DNA of 64,000 nucleotides from Chloropicon primus (Eukaryota; Chlorophyta; Chloropicophyceae; Chloropicales; Chloropicaceae): assembly GCA_023205875.1 (NCBI GenBank), contig CP060760.1:620001-684000 (forward strand). Direction: 5' to 3'. A program made the translations under genes and the position numbers. Positions 1 to 9,094 of the stretch are shown here, piece by piece (position 1 is the first letter of the stretch; every line of letters starts with the position of its first letter). Below the pieces are notes generated by a model. That model had not been told where the DNA came from and did not search any database. It was given only the letters and a program-made list of their open reading frames with translations.

Positions 1-1779
1 GTGACGTACGACGAGAATGACATGGTCGAGTGGCGGAGCTCAGACAAGCCCAAGCTCGCTGGAACAAAAGTCTTCACCATTGAGCATTCCACAGTGAGTT
101 CCGACCCCTTGTACAACTCCTTGGCCACCCACTCGGCCATGTGGCCGTACAAGGTAACCGTCAACGTGACTGACAATGACATTCCTGGCGTGTCGCACCC
201 AGAGGTCGTGACGCTGACGGAGGGCGGGACGGGGCAAGATGGACAAGGGCTCGCGGAGATCGATTTTCCGATGAAGCTGCTGTCACGGCCCACGGATAAG
301 GTGGAAGTTCGGCTGAGCATCCAGGATCCGAGAGTGAGGATCTACGAGAAGTTTATGGTGGCCTCACCGGCGTACAATGTTTCGGCCCAGGGGGACGCAG
401 CAACGATCACCTGGCAGCCCGAGGAGTGGGGCACGACTAGAATCGTTCGGCTCCGCGCAATGTTCGACGACAGCGCCCAGAAGCCAGACGTTCTGGTTGG
501 CATGCACATCGTCTCAAGCAGTAACGACGTGCTGTACGACAAGGTGGTGGAGAAGGACATCGTGATCACGATCAAGGACAACGACGTGGCCAAGGTGATG
601 CTCACCACCCCAAGCGGCGGGAGCGTGGCCAACCTGGAAGTGACGGAGGGCGGATCGATGACCGAGTTCGAGATGTACCTCAATGCCGTGCCAGACAATG
701 ACGTGACGTTGAAGCTCACCCCGAGCGCTCAGCTCGAAGTGAGCCCGAGCACAGTGGTGTTCACCCCCCAGAACTGGAGCAACAAGGTCTCCGTCCAAGT
801 GAAAGCGGTCGACGACGCGCTTGTGGAAAGCGTGAAGCACCAGGGGCTGGTCAGGTTTGAGTTGACTGGCGGAACGCCAAGTTACACGAACGTCAAGGTG
901 CCCGACTTGAGCGTGACAGTGAATGAGAACGACTTCGTTACTGTCACAAGGTCGATTGGTACGTTCGGAGGCATCATCAGCCCGACCGAGCCCTCCGGTG
1001 CGGTGATCCTGAACGTCCCCGGCGGTGTGCTGAACTCGACCTTGAACATCAAGCTGGAGGAGAGCGAGAAGCCTTTGGGGGAGACTGTCCTTGGGTCCAA
1101 GGAGACCATTTCGGGCTCCCAGAACACGTACGAGAGGGTCAGCGGGACGTACTCGTTCCAACCCCATGGCCAGACCTTCAAGGCGCCTGTTTACATCACC
1201 ATCCAGTACAGCGAGCAGCTCTGGGTGAACGAGTTCACGAAGAGCCAGGTGCAAAACCGCCTCGTGTTCCTGAAGAAGGACTCCGACACCGATCCCGAGT
1301 GGAAGGTCGTTTCGGGGGGAAAGTTCTCGAACGGGGTCGCAACCCTCGCTACCACGAGCTTCAGCTTGTACAAGGTTGTCATCGAGAAGGACCCCGCCAA
1401 GCCTCCAGAGAGCATCGCCGCCGCGGAGGCACGGATGGCCGGGGGCTTGGCCGGGCAGGACGTCGCAAAGTGCATCAACGGCTTTGAGCTGGCTTCCACG
1501 GGCTCTGGTTCCACCTGCGGGTTCAAGTTCAACGACGAGATCACGACGCAGAACAACATCGAGGTGACCAAGGAAAAGGATGTGGACGAGTACAGGATCT
1601 CGGTACTCGTCATCATTCTGCTTTCGGCCGTGGGCCTGGAGGCTTTCATTATCCTGGGGCTCATCATATCGCTCAACGCGAAGAAAGCGGAGGGGGGAAG
1701 CACCGTGGGAAGCAACGCCATCGTCCCGGTGGACAACCCTGCCCACAACAACGCTCTCGTGAGCGCCAAAATCCCTTGA
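1..1779 (+). CDS. Calx-beta repeat single-pass membrane protein, C-terminal part
   Basis: The reading frame is already open at the left edge, so this is the C-terminal 592 residues of a longer protein and the true start lies outside the window. It holds at least two to three Calx-beta-like beta-sandwich repeats. Each has the family pattern of a V-x-V-x-D-N-D strand end followed by a T-E-G-G turn (near residues 54-75, 190-218 and 300-312). One hydrophobic helix near residues 535-560 is followed by a short polar tail, giving a large extracellular region with one membrane anchor. Calx-beta domains bind calcium and are common in adhesion proteins and exchangers. There is no exchanger domain in the visible part, so a surface or adhesion role is inferred. 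No intron is seen here. Confidence 0.75.
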   Translation: MTYDENDMVEWRSSDKPKLAGTKVFTIEHSTVSSDPLYNSLATHSAMWPYKVTVNVTDNDIPGVSHPEVVTLTEGGTGQDGQGLAEIDFPMKLLSRPTDKVEVRLSIQDPRVRIYEKFMVASPAYNVSAQGDAATITWQPEEWGTTRIVRLRAMFDDSAQKPDVLVGMHIVSSSNDVLYDKVVEKDIVITIKDNDVAKVMLTTPSGGSVANLEVTEGGSMTEFEMYLNAVPDNDVTLKLTPSAQLEVSPSTVVFTPQNWSNKVSVQVKAVDDALVESVKHQGLVRFELTGGTPSYTNVKVPDLSVTVNENDFVTVTRSIGTFGGIISPTEPSGAVILNVPGGVLNSTLNIKLEESEKPLGETVLGSKETISGSQNTYERVSGTYSFQPHGQTFKAPVYITIQYSEQLWVNEFTKSQVQNRLVFLKKDSDTDPEWKVVSGGKFSNGVATLATTSFSLYKVVIEKDPAKPPESIAAAEARMAGGLAGQDVAKCINGFELASTGSGSTCGFKFNDEITTQNNIEVTKEKDVDEYRISVLVIILLSAVGLEAFIILGLIISLNAKKAEGGSTVGSNAIVPVDNPAHNNALVSAKIP

Positions 1780-1874
1780 CTGGATTGTGTCTAATACTTT
1801 TTCCATCCTTTTGTACAACACTAGTATTTTTTCTAACGCTCAAGCTCTCTCTCTCCTTGTTGTCCTTCTGGAAT

Positions 1875-1909
1875 CCTAAAACCTAAAAACCTAAAAACCT
1901 AAAACCTAA
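1875..1909. repeat. Telomere-like CCTAAAA(A) short repeat
   Basis: About five units of CCTAAAA or CCTAAAAA lie between the stop of the Calx-beta gene and the next gene. The opposite strand reads TTTTAGG or TTTTTAGG, close to the green-algal telomere unit TTTTAGGG but one G short. It is too short to be a real telomere and has genes on both sides, so it is best called an interstitial telomere-like tract. Confidence 0.6.
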
Positions 1910-2051
1910 CAAAAAGAACTTTTCAAGGAAGGGGAGGCGGGGAGGCGGGACCCAAAAAAACGCGCGTCTTGGCGGTCTTGGTATTTCAAAGGTGGGACCT
2001 TTGGGAGAGGAAGGGGAGTGGACGATCGACCGAGGACGAAGGACGGAGGAG

Positions 2052-3467
2052 ATGGCATCCGGGACGAGGCACCAAGGTGATGGGGGAGGCAGGTATAACG
2101 GGGATAGGGCGTCCACGAAGCCCAAGTCGAGCCACCAGCATAACACCAGCCACCAGCAAAACGCCAACAGTGAGATCCCCATCGACATACCGTTGGACAT
2201 CTCCTTCCTTGACACTCCTGTGGTGGCGGAGAGGAGCAGCGGTGGAGCGAGCCAGGCCGGAAGGAGGGGCAAAGGGGGAGGCAGCCACGGCAACAGCGCC
2301 AGCAACGGGCACCACAAGGGCGGTGGTAGACTTGACGAGAAGAACTTGTTCAGTATCGTGGGCGAGATCGGGAGGCTGCAGGCTATCGAGCAAGAGATCA
2401 GGTCGAGGCTGAGGGCAGTCCAGGAGGTAGAGGACCTGAAGCGCGAGAACGCGAGCTTGAAGCAGAGCTTGCAGCAGGTTAGCTCGGAGCTCGACGGGTA
2501 CAAGCAGACGGCTCAGACGCAGGACATCCAGATCGCCAAACTCAAGAAAGATGCCCAGAGAGACATGAAGAGGGTGAAGGACCTGATGGAGGTTGTGAGA
2601 GAGAAGGAGGAGGTGCAGCAGAAGTCGGATGATGGCTTCGCTGCCGCGATGGAGGAGCTCCTGCAGCAGCAGCGGCAGCTGGAGATCAGAGAGAGGGAGG
2701 TTGCCGAGAGGGCCAAGGCCACCGAGGTCAAGGAGGAGCAGATGAGGAACCAAGCCGGCCACCAAGAGAGGAGCCTGAAGGAGATTCAGAGCATGGTGTG
2801 GACGAGAGAGCAGCAGATGTGGGAGATGGAGCAAATGCACAGGATCGCGCAGGAGAGTTACCAGAAGCGGATCGCCGCACTGGAGGCTGAGGTGCACCAC
2901 CACAAGGAGATCAAGCAGCAGCTTCAGCTTTCCGCGGCGACTGGAGTGCCCATGGCAAAGGTGAACACCCAAGGCCCCGTCGGCCAGGACAGCCACGAGA
3001 TGCAGGCCGCCCACCAGCAGCGGCAACAACAACAGCAACAGCCTCCGATGAGCCAGATTGACGCTTGGAACGCGAACTTACCCCTTCTCGACCAGGACAC
3101 GCTGATCAGCCTCATCAAGCAGTTCTTGCCGGCTGGAGGTGATTTGACCAAGCCTTGGACAGCCGACGATCTGGCGAAGCTGGACACTTTCCTCCTCCCC
3201 CACTCGTGGAGCACCCACTACGAGTCGATCTACGGCACCATCGAGGACTTTGTGGCGAGCCACTACGGAAAGATGGCCGCGCCAACGATGCAGGCGCAGG
3301 CTCCGCCTCCCGTCGGCGTCGTGGTCACACCGATGCCCAAGCAGCCCCCGAGCCAGGGCCAAGGCAGCCACAAGAAAGGAAAGCAGCAGCAAGGAAAGCC
3401 TGTTGGCGGCGGTGGCAAGAGGAAGAACGCGGTGCAGAACAGGCGCAAGAAACCCGGATCCCAATAA
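2052..3467 (+). CDS. Coiled-coil protein with basic tail
   Basis: Single-exon gene of 471 aa from ATG 2052. An in-frame ATG at 1992 would add 20 residues. I prefer 2052 because the extra residues look like leader sequence, but the choice is open. The N-terminal 95 residues are Gly/Ser/Asn/His-rich and probably disordered. Roughly residues 95-310 form a long charged coiled coil rich in Glu, Lys and Gln. A Gln-rich stretch follows, then a compact segment near residues 330-395 that looks folded (pattern LISLIKQFLPAGGDLT, then WSTHYESIYGTIEDFV). The tail is Pro/Gln then Lys/Arg-rich. I do not recognise the family. The composition suggests a nuclear or cytoskeletal scaffold, which is inference only. 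Confidence 0.7.
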   Translation: MASGTRHQGDGGGRYNGDRASTKPKSSHQHNTSHQQNANSEIPIDIPLDISFLDTPVVAERSSGGASQAGRRGKGGGSHGNSASNGHHKGGGRLDEKNLFSIVGEIGRLQAIEQEIRSRLRAVQEVEDLKRENASLKQSLQQVSSELDGYKQTAQTQDIQIAKLKKDAQRDMKRVKDLMEVVREKEEVQQKSDDGFAAAMEELLQQQRQLEIREREVAERAKATEVKEEQMRNQAGHQERSLKEIQSMVWTREQQMWEMEQMHRIAQESYQKRIAALEAEVHHHKEIKQQLQLSAATGVPMAKVNTQGPVGQDSHEMQAAHQQRQQQQQQPPMSQIDAWNANLPLLDQDTLISLIKQFLPAGGDLTKPWTADDLAKLDTFLLPHSWSTHYESIYGTIEDFVASHYGKMAAPTMQAQAPPPVGVVVTPMPKQPPSQGQGSHKKGKQQQGKPVGGGGKRKNAVQNRRKKPGSQ

Positions 3468-3594
3468 GCAGAAAACAAACAAAGAAACCTTTCTTTTTAT
3501 TTTTATGAGACAGACTTATCAATTACTTTTTCTTCGTCGTCGGCGGTGTCGGCGACCACTTTGCTTTGTGCTCAGGTCGATCACAGGAAGCAAG

Positions 3595-3970
3595 ATGCTT
3601 GCTTGGATGGGTGGCGTCAAGAGAAGGATACAGAAGAGGAAGAAGGTAAGAGAAAGCCTTGCGATCGCGATCGCGATCGATCGGAGGAGACTGGCCGTTA
3701 CGAAAGGTGGCCAAACTTACAAAGCTGCTCTTTTAGAAGTCGGACAAAGAGAAGTACAAGCAGTACCCGAAGGCCATGCCGCCGCGATCGACGGAGGACG
3801 CCTCGAAGAGCGCCCCGAAGGAGTCAGTGGAGAAGAGACAGCGGTGCGCTGCGGCGATCGCGAACCAGTCGCTCGACTGTGTTTTCCTCGTCGGTCTGAT
3901 CGAGGAGGAGGAGGAGGAGGGCAAAAAGTCTGGCGACCAAGTGATCGCGGAGCGCGGAGCTGAGGAATAA
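3595..3970 (+). CDS. Small basic two-exon protein, unknown
   Basis: Exon 1 is 3595-3645 and exon 2 is 3737-3970, joined by a 91-bp intron with GTAAG donor and TTTTAG acceptor. Splicing joins codons in phase 0 and gives 94 aa. The N-terminus is strongly basic (MGGVKRRIQKRKKKSDKEKY), the middle is Ser/Lys-rich, and a short hydrophobic patch (LDCVFLVGLI) is followed by a run of Glu. The coherent Lys-rich sequence across the junction supports the splice. The intron contains a CGTTACG motif, which elsewhere in this window sits upstream of genes. A shorter product starting at ATG 3776 is therefore also possible. The function is not recognised. Confidence 0.5.
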
Positions 3971-4136
3971 AGGTGTACTACGTGTAACCCGGCGTGTGAT
4001 AACGATGAGAGAGCCTCTCTCTCTCTCTCTCTCTCCTTTCTGCGTGAAGGGGCAGTCCAGAGCTCAAGCGTCGTCGGCGACGACTCGTCGCTGAGCGGGA
4101 AACAAAGAACAAACTGTTTACTACAAAACTTGGGGG

Positions 4137-4242
4137 AAAACTGTGTCAAAACTGTGTCAAAACTGTGTCAAGACTGTGACAAAACTGTGTCAAAACTGTG
4201 TCAAAACTGGTCTGGTGACAGACAAAACTGTGTCAAAACTGG
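4137..4242. repeat. 11-bp tandem repeat in the 3' region of the NRAMP gene
   Basis: The unit AAAACTGTGTC is repeated about nine times with few changes. One interruption lies near 4210-4223. It ends 3 bp from the stop codon of the transporter on the opposite strand, so it would be transcribed in that gene's 3' UTR, reading GACACAGTTTT. Confidence 0.85.
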
Positions 4243-4245
4243 CAA

Positions 4246-5871
4246 TCAATCCTCAGAAATACCCAACGGAGTCCCTTTCACGGGCGCGAAGGACATATAC
4301 ACGCAGCAGGCGATGTAGAACGCGCAAACGAGATCCTGGATGATGTTCATCTGGACGCCAACCACGGTCATGGCGGACGTGTACTTGCCGAAGTAGTCTC
4401 CACCTGGAGCGACAAGGGTGTAAAAGTTGATCCCAAAGCAAGCAAACGTGACGATCCAGATGAGAATGGCTTCCACGCGTCCCGAGGCGAACTTTCCCAT
4501 GTACTTCTTGCTGGTGGTGAGCTTGACGAGCGGGATCAGTGCAAAAGGCAGGAGGAAAGCCAAACTGGAGTTCACGACGTCGATCATCGTCTCCATGGAA
4601 GTGGCATCCAAGGCTACGGCGACGGCGACGCAAGGAAGCACGGCCACGACTCGCGTGAGGACGGCCCTCAACCACTTTGGGAGTTTGATGTTGAGGAATC
4701 CGTCCATCACGAATTGTCCGCTGTATGTGGTCGTGATGCAACTGCTCTGCGCTGCGGCGATCAGGGCAACTCCCCACAGGACCTTGGCCCCCGGGACCTC
4801 CAGGTAGTCAGGGAAGGAGAAAATTCCCAAGGACTGGTCGGGGTCAACGTTGGGGTTGCCGTAAACGTAAATCGCGGCCAACGTTGCGATGCACCAGTTG
4901 ACCACGGTGGTGGACAGAATCGGGACGAAGGGGTCCCAAAGGCCCAGCTTCACCGCCTGCCTCTTGTAGGACTCCTTGGGAGGGCATCTCCTGGTCACGA
5001 GCGCGCCGGAGTGGAGGTAAAGGTTGTGCGGCATCACCACGGCACCAATGATTTGGATCGCGCTCTGCACGGATCCCGGAGGCATCTTGCCGATCGGCAG
5101 GAAGGCTCCCTTCAAAAAGGCCACGGTGTCCGTGTTCGAGCTGCCCCACTCGACGAAGAGCACGATGGACATGACCAGCACCAAGCCGCAGGCCACCAAC
5201 TCGATGAAGTAGGAGCCCTTGGCTAAGGTGGCCAAAAAGACCATCGTCGTCAGGAACGAGAGCAGCACCCCCGCCCACAGGGGCACGCTGGGGTTGAAGA
5301 GGTTGATCGCGATGGCGAAGCCGATCACCTCCGGGAGATCGGTGAGGATGATGGACACCTCCGCGATGACCCAGAACATCCACCTGATGTACTTGGGGTA
5401 CTGCTGGGCCATCGCCTCGGCGAGGTTCGTGTTCGTGTAGTGCTGGAGCTTCACGCACATGTACTGCACGTACCAGGACAGAAGCTGCGTCCAGAGGATG
5501 GTCCAGTTGAGCGAGTAACCGGACACGGCGCCCGCCTGCAGGTCGGCCTGGAAGTTTCCCGGGTCCACGTACGCGATCGCGACCAGCCACCCGGGCATGA
5601 AGTAGCGAACGTACTGAAAGAAGCTTCCCCTCGAGTCGACTCCGGGGGGAATGTGCATCACCACCTCCTCGTCGACGTCGCGCCAAGACGACACGACCCC
5701 GGGCCACTTCTCGTCCTCTATCGTCACGCTCGCCCCATTCTCGAAGCTGCCCGCGTCCTGCAAGGACCCCTTCACCTGAATCGAGGAGTGCTTCGGGTCC
5801 ACGTCAACGCCGTCCGCGTCCTTGGACGAGTCAGCGTACCCCTCCTTCATCAGCGGGTTCTCCGTCACCAT
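4246..5871 (-). CDS. NRAMP-family divalent metal transporter
   Basis: Single-exon, 541 aa, proton-coupled importer of divalent metals such as Mn2+ or Fe2+ in a cell or organelle membrane. The metal-site motifs are intact: DPGN in the first core helix (residues 103-106) and MPHN in the sixth (residues 280-283). The Met of MPHN is the residue that favours transition metals over magnesium in this family. About eleven hydrophobic helices follow an acidic N-terminal tail of about 90 residues. The start at 5871 is the first ATG. The leader contains a CTCTCCCG-type repeat, and a CGTTACG motif lies about 105 bp upstream. The exact metal and membrane cannot be read from sequence. Confidence 0.93.
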   Translation of the reverse strand: MVTENPLMKEGYADSSKDADGVDVDPKHSSIQVKGSLQDAGSFENGASVTIEDEKWPGVVSSWRDVDEEVVMHIPPGVDSRGSFFQYVRYFMPGWLVAIAYVDPGNFQADLQAGAVSGYSLNWTILWTQLLSWYVQYMCVKLQHYTNTNLAEAMAQQYPKYIRWMFWVIAEVSIILTDLPEVIGFAIAINLFNPSVPLWAGVLLSFLTTMVFLATLAKGSYFIELVACGLVLVMSIVLFVEWGSSNTDTVAFLKGAFLPIGKMPPGSVQSAIQIIGAVVMPHNLYLHSGALVTRRCPPKESYKRQAVKLGLWDPFVPILSTTVVNWCIATLAAIYVYGNPNVDPDQSLGIFSFPDYLEVPGAKVLWGVALIAAAQSSCITTTYSGQFVMDGFLNIKLPKWLRAVLTRVVAVLPCVAVAVALDATSMETMIDVVNSSLAFLLPFALIPLVKLTTSKKYMGKFASGRVEAILIWIVTFACFGINFYTLVAPGGDYFGKYTSAMTVVGVQMNIIQDLVCAFYIACCVYMSFAPVKGTPLGISED

Positions 5872-5879
5872 GGTCGCGC

Positions 5880-5940
5880 GCTCCCGTCCCTCTCCCGCTC
5901 TCTCCCGCTCTCTCCCGCTCTCTCTTCCTCTCAGTCACGA
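5880..5940. repeat. CT-rich simple repeat in the NRAMP 5' leader
   Basis: Imperfect repeats of CTCTCCCG and CTCTCT lie immediately upstream of the NRAMP start codon. On the coding strand this reads as GA-rich leader. Similar GA/CT tracts flank several other start codons in the window. Confidence 0.7.
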
Positions 5941-5975
5941 GCCACGCTCTCCGTCCCCTCTTTCCCGAAAGAAAG

Positions 5976-5982
5976 CGTTACG
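5976..5982. promoter_or_regulatory. CGTTACG motif upstream of the NRAMP gene
   Basis: One copy of the heptamer CGTAACG, read here on the minus strand, about 105 bp upstream of the NRAMP start codon. It is part of the recurring set described in the findings. Function is inferred from recurrence only. Confidence 0.4.
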
Positions 5983-6167
5983 TCACGCACGGGGCCCCAG
6001 GAGAAAAACGAAAGCGCCTTTGGACGTCCAAGGGGGATGGATGGGAGGGGATGGGGTGGGTGGGGTGGGTGGGTGATTAGAAGAATTGTTGTTTTGTTAC
6101 AGTTTTACTTTTTGGTCTTTCGTGGAGTTACCTTACCAAGAAAAAAGAGGGGCGGAGGTGTCGGGCC

Positions 6168-8181
6168 TCACCGGTGAACCATCTTGTCGTACGTCGTGCG
6201 CATATCCGGCCTGTGCTGGACGTTGGACTTGATGTCCGTGAGCACGGACCGGCCGTAGTCCGTGGCGTGGAGCCCGGCCGCCCGGAGCGCCTCCGTGATC
6301 CTGAACCTCTGGTCCTGAAACAGCTTTTCGTCAAAGTAGCCGTGGACGTCGTGGAAAGCCCTTCCCTCCCCGTCCTCTTCGAACATGGAGGACGAGGCGA
6401 AGGTGTGAGCCCTGGCGCGGGCCGGGTCCGCCTCGACCTCCGGGGCCACGGAGGCGGCCAGCCTCTCCAGCCTGAGGTGCCTCGCGATCTCCCCCTCCTT
6501 GATCAGCTCCTCCTTGGCCTTCCTCTCCTCCATCTTCACGCTGTCGAGCTGCTGCCTGAACTTGACCCGCTTCTCCGTCTCCACCAAGCTCAGTACCCGC
6601 TCGTGGTCCTCCTGCAGCTTCCTCATTCTGACGTCCTCGGCCTCGGCCAGGCGCTTCCTCTCCACCTCGTCGTGGTACACCGCCAGCAGCTGCTTCTGGT
6701 GGCTCCTCTCCTTCCTCGCGGCCTCCTCCCTCCTCTCCTTCTCCTGCTGGGCCTTCCTCTCGTCCTCCAACGTCATGAAGGCCTGAATCTCGTTGTCGAT
6801 GGCCTTCTCCTTCCGGCAGTGCTCAAGCTGCTGGGTGTATGCGTCCGCGTGGATCTCCCACTTCAAGCAAGCGACCGCAGATGTCGCCTTCTTCTTCGCC
6901 TCGTTGCTCGACTTGAGCAGCTTCTCCTCGGAGACCTTGGCCACCTGCTTCAGCTCCCTCATGTGCAGCTCAAGGGTCTCCTTGCTTCGGATCCTCTGCT
7001 GCTGCTGCTGCTGAAACTGCTCGTTTTGCCTCTCCAAAGTCGAGTACTTGATGTGTGGAAGGATGTCCGAGATTTCCTTCAGAAGCGCTTTCCTTCCCTT
7101 CCTCTGGGCCTTCTTCGCCGCCTCGTTCCGGGCTCTCATGAAGCTCGAGGTCACGGAGCCCCCCCCGCTCTGCTTCAAGTGCGGGAGCTTGGGAAGGGTG
7201 GTGGTGTCCCCGGTACTCTGTTTCGAGCCGCTTCCCGGCCTCATTTCCCTTCTCGTCCTTTGAATCATTTGCTCGAGCCTCGCAAAGTCTCGACGAACTT
7301 CGTCCTTGACGTGACTCTCGGCGAGGACGTACTTGTCGAGCAGCCCCTGCAGGACAGACTCGCAGTCCGCGGGTCTGCTGCTCTGCTTGGTCGAGGAGCC
7401 GTCAGCTTGAACGGGGTTGTGCTGCCTCATGAATTGGTCCAGCTCCTCCTCCACGTCGCCCAGGGCTTGAATCTCGTCCCTTATGCTCACGAGGGTCGAC
7501 CTCAAGTCCTTGAAGAAGACTTCGATGGGCGCTGGCTCCTCGTTCGATTCGTGCATCGACTCTAGCGTGGAAAAGATGTAGTTCTTGGCGGACAAGAAAG
7601 CTATGATGATTCCGTTCACTTTGTGGGACAGCATCTTCATCTCACCCTCCTGCCTCTCGTAAGTGCTCAGCATCTCGATGAAATCCTCCCCGAACTGGAG
7701 GTCCTTGCTGTCCGCCAGGATCCTGCAGTTCGTGAGAAGCTCGTTCTCCGCATCCTCCCTGGAATAACAAACAAACAACATCCCAAAAGCAAGCAACGAC
7801 GACGATGACGAGTCAGTTGGTTCGAACTTGAGACTTTGGGGCGAGAGGCATGTTCGGCCGCCTTCCGTCGGAGACTTACGCTTCCTGCTGCAGCCTGCTC
7901 TTTCTCTGCGTCCACTCGTGCTTCTTGGACACCTTCTTCGTCCTCTTCTTCTGGTCTTTCACAAACTTTTTCAGCTTGGTGTACTGCGTATGTTTGGGTG
8001 GGTGCGATGAGAGTTCATCCTGTCAGTTTCCAGCGGAGAAAACGAGGAGCGAGCGAGAGATGCCAGGCCCATGCAGTGACGAAGCTGAACTCACCTTCTC
8101 GAATATGGCGTCGTTCTCCGACTTGAGCTTGTCGCTGAAGGCCTTGAGCTGCCTGTCTCTCAGAGCCTGAAGCTTGGACAT
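6168..8181 (-). CDS. Three-exon coiled-coil protein
   Basis: Exons on the minus strand are 8181-8095, 7983-7880 and 7758-6168, giving 593 aa. Introns are 111 and 121 bp with GTGAG/CGCAG and GTAAG/CCAG ends, and the phases match. The protein starts MSKLQALRDRQLKAFSDKL. Exon 2 is highly basic. Exon 3 alternates helical and Arg/Lys/Glu-rich segments, with a long continuous coiled coil near residues 290-490, including a Gln run from CTG repeats. A short conserved-looking tail follows (FQDQRFRITEALRAAGLH). This architecture is typical of centrosomal, basal-body or cytoskeletal linker proteins, but I recognise no specific family. Confidence 0.75.
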
Positions 8182-8677
8182 AGTCCCCACACACCACACA
8201 CCACACACACACACACACACGCACCAAAGCACGTCCCGAGGTGAAGCCTAAGACCCTTGTCCAAGGAAATATCACGTTCCAAGTCTAGATTGAGGCCCTG
8301 CACCTCCTTCAGTCCTCTACACGACGCTCCTTGTCCTCTGCCTGGTCGCCATCTTGGTCGCCATCTTGGTCCTCTCTTCTGTCTGCCCCAGGTTTTAAAT
8401 CTTGTCATGTCGGATCAACGGACGGTGAAGGGGAGCACCGCGCGCTGCCCTGGAGGACGAGGACGGGAACGTGACCACGTTGGGCGACGGGGAGGAAAGG
8501 TCGAGGACTGAGGGAGGCGAGACCCTCGCGACCGAACTTCATCCATCTCTATTGATTCGTTTGGGGCAAGGAGTGGTCGATTACGAGTTGGATAAAGTTA
8601 AGAAGATTGGAGGAAAGTGACTCGGGGGCCAGGAGGGAGAGAGGGGAGGCTTGTGGTTGGCGGAGGGGACCCTGGCG
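8182..8677. promoter_or_regulatory. Divergent intergenic region with (AC)n tract
   Basis: This 496-bp region separates the coiled-coil gene (minus) from the small gene at 8678 (plus) and presumably carries both promoters. It contains an AC dinucleotide tract at about 8187-8223 and a short direct repeat (CGCCATCTTGGT) near 8347-8372. No convincing gene was seen. Confidence 0.5.
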
Positions 8678-8977
8678 ATGGCGACGAAGGAGGAAGCCGG
8701 GGGATCGAAAGAGGGGACGAAGAAGTCCGGAGAGTCCCTGCTGTCACCGGCTGTGCTGGACGTGATATACGGGAGACGGGAAACCGTGGAGGGGAACTTA
8801 ACGAAAGCGGAGGCGTACGACAGGTCCCTGAGGAGCTGGTGGCGGGAGTACAGCGACAGGAAGAACGCGGACGAGGAGGAGCACCCTTGCGACTCGCTTT
8901 ACTATGACAGGAACACCTTGCCGAGGACTGTCCCGCCGCCTGACGTTTGCGAGGACCTCGTGAAAAGGGAGCAGTAA
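8678..8977 (+). CDS. Small 99-aa protein, unknown
   Basis: Single-exon ORF starting MATKEEAGGS. The first 25 residues are Lys/Ser/Gly-rich. The rest is a compact polar segment with aromatic and charged residues (AYDRSLRSWWREYSDRKN, then CDSLYYDRNTLPRTVPPP). Codon usage follows the GC-ending bias of neighbouring genes, and the segment looks like a genuine small folded or helical protein. It is convergent with RAD9. No family is recognised. Confidence 0.5.
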   Translation: MATKEEAGGSKEGTKKSGESLLSPAVLDVIYGRRETVEGNLTKAEAYDRSLRSWWREYSDRKNADEEEHPCDSLYYDRNTLPRTVPPPDVCEDLVKREQ

Positions 8978-9094
8978 CGCCTCCTTTGTTTTTTGGATTC
9001 GACCGCACGCGCTTGTACATTAATTGACCGGTAAATTCTAGTTGTACATATTCTTACTCGTGATTTGGAGCGGTCGCCCCGCCTCGCTCCTGTG

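Noticed and set aside
514-1821. Long antisense ORF (435 codons) opposite the Calx-beta gene
   Set aside because: GC-rich codon-biased genes leave the opposite strand free of stops. The translation is low in complexity with no domain, and the plus-strand frame has clear Calx-beta repeats.
3250-3963. 237-codon plus-strand ORF overlapping the coiled-coil gene end and the small two-exon gene
   Set aside because: It is out of frame with the coiled-coil gene, is mostly Arg/Ala-rich shadow sequence, and has no start context. The spliced small gene explains the region better.
4137-4242. CRISPR-like direct repeats
   Set aside because: The units are 11 bp, contiguous and without spacers, in a eukaryotic 3' region. 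This is a simple tandem repeat.
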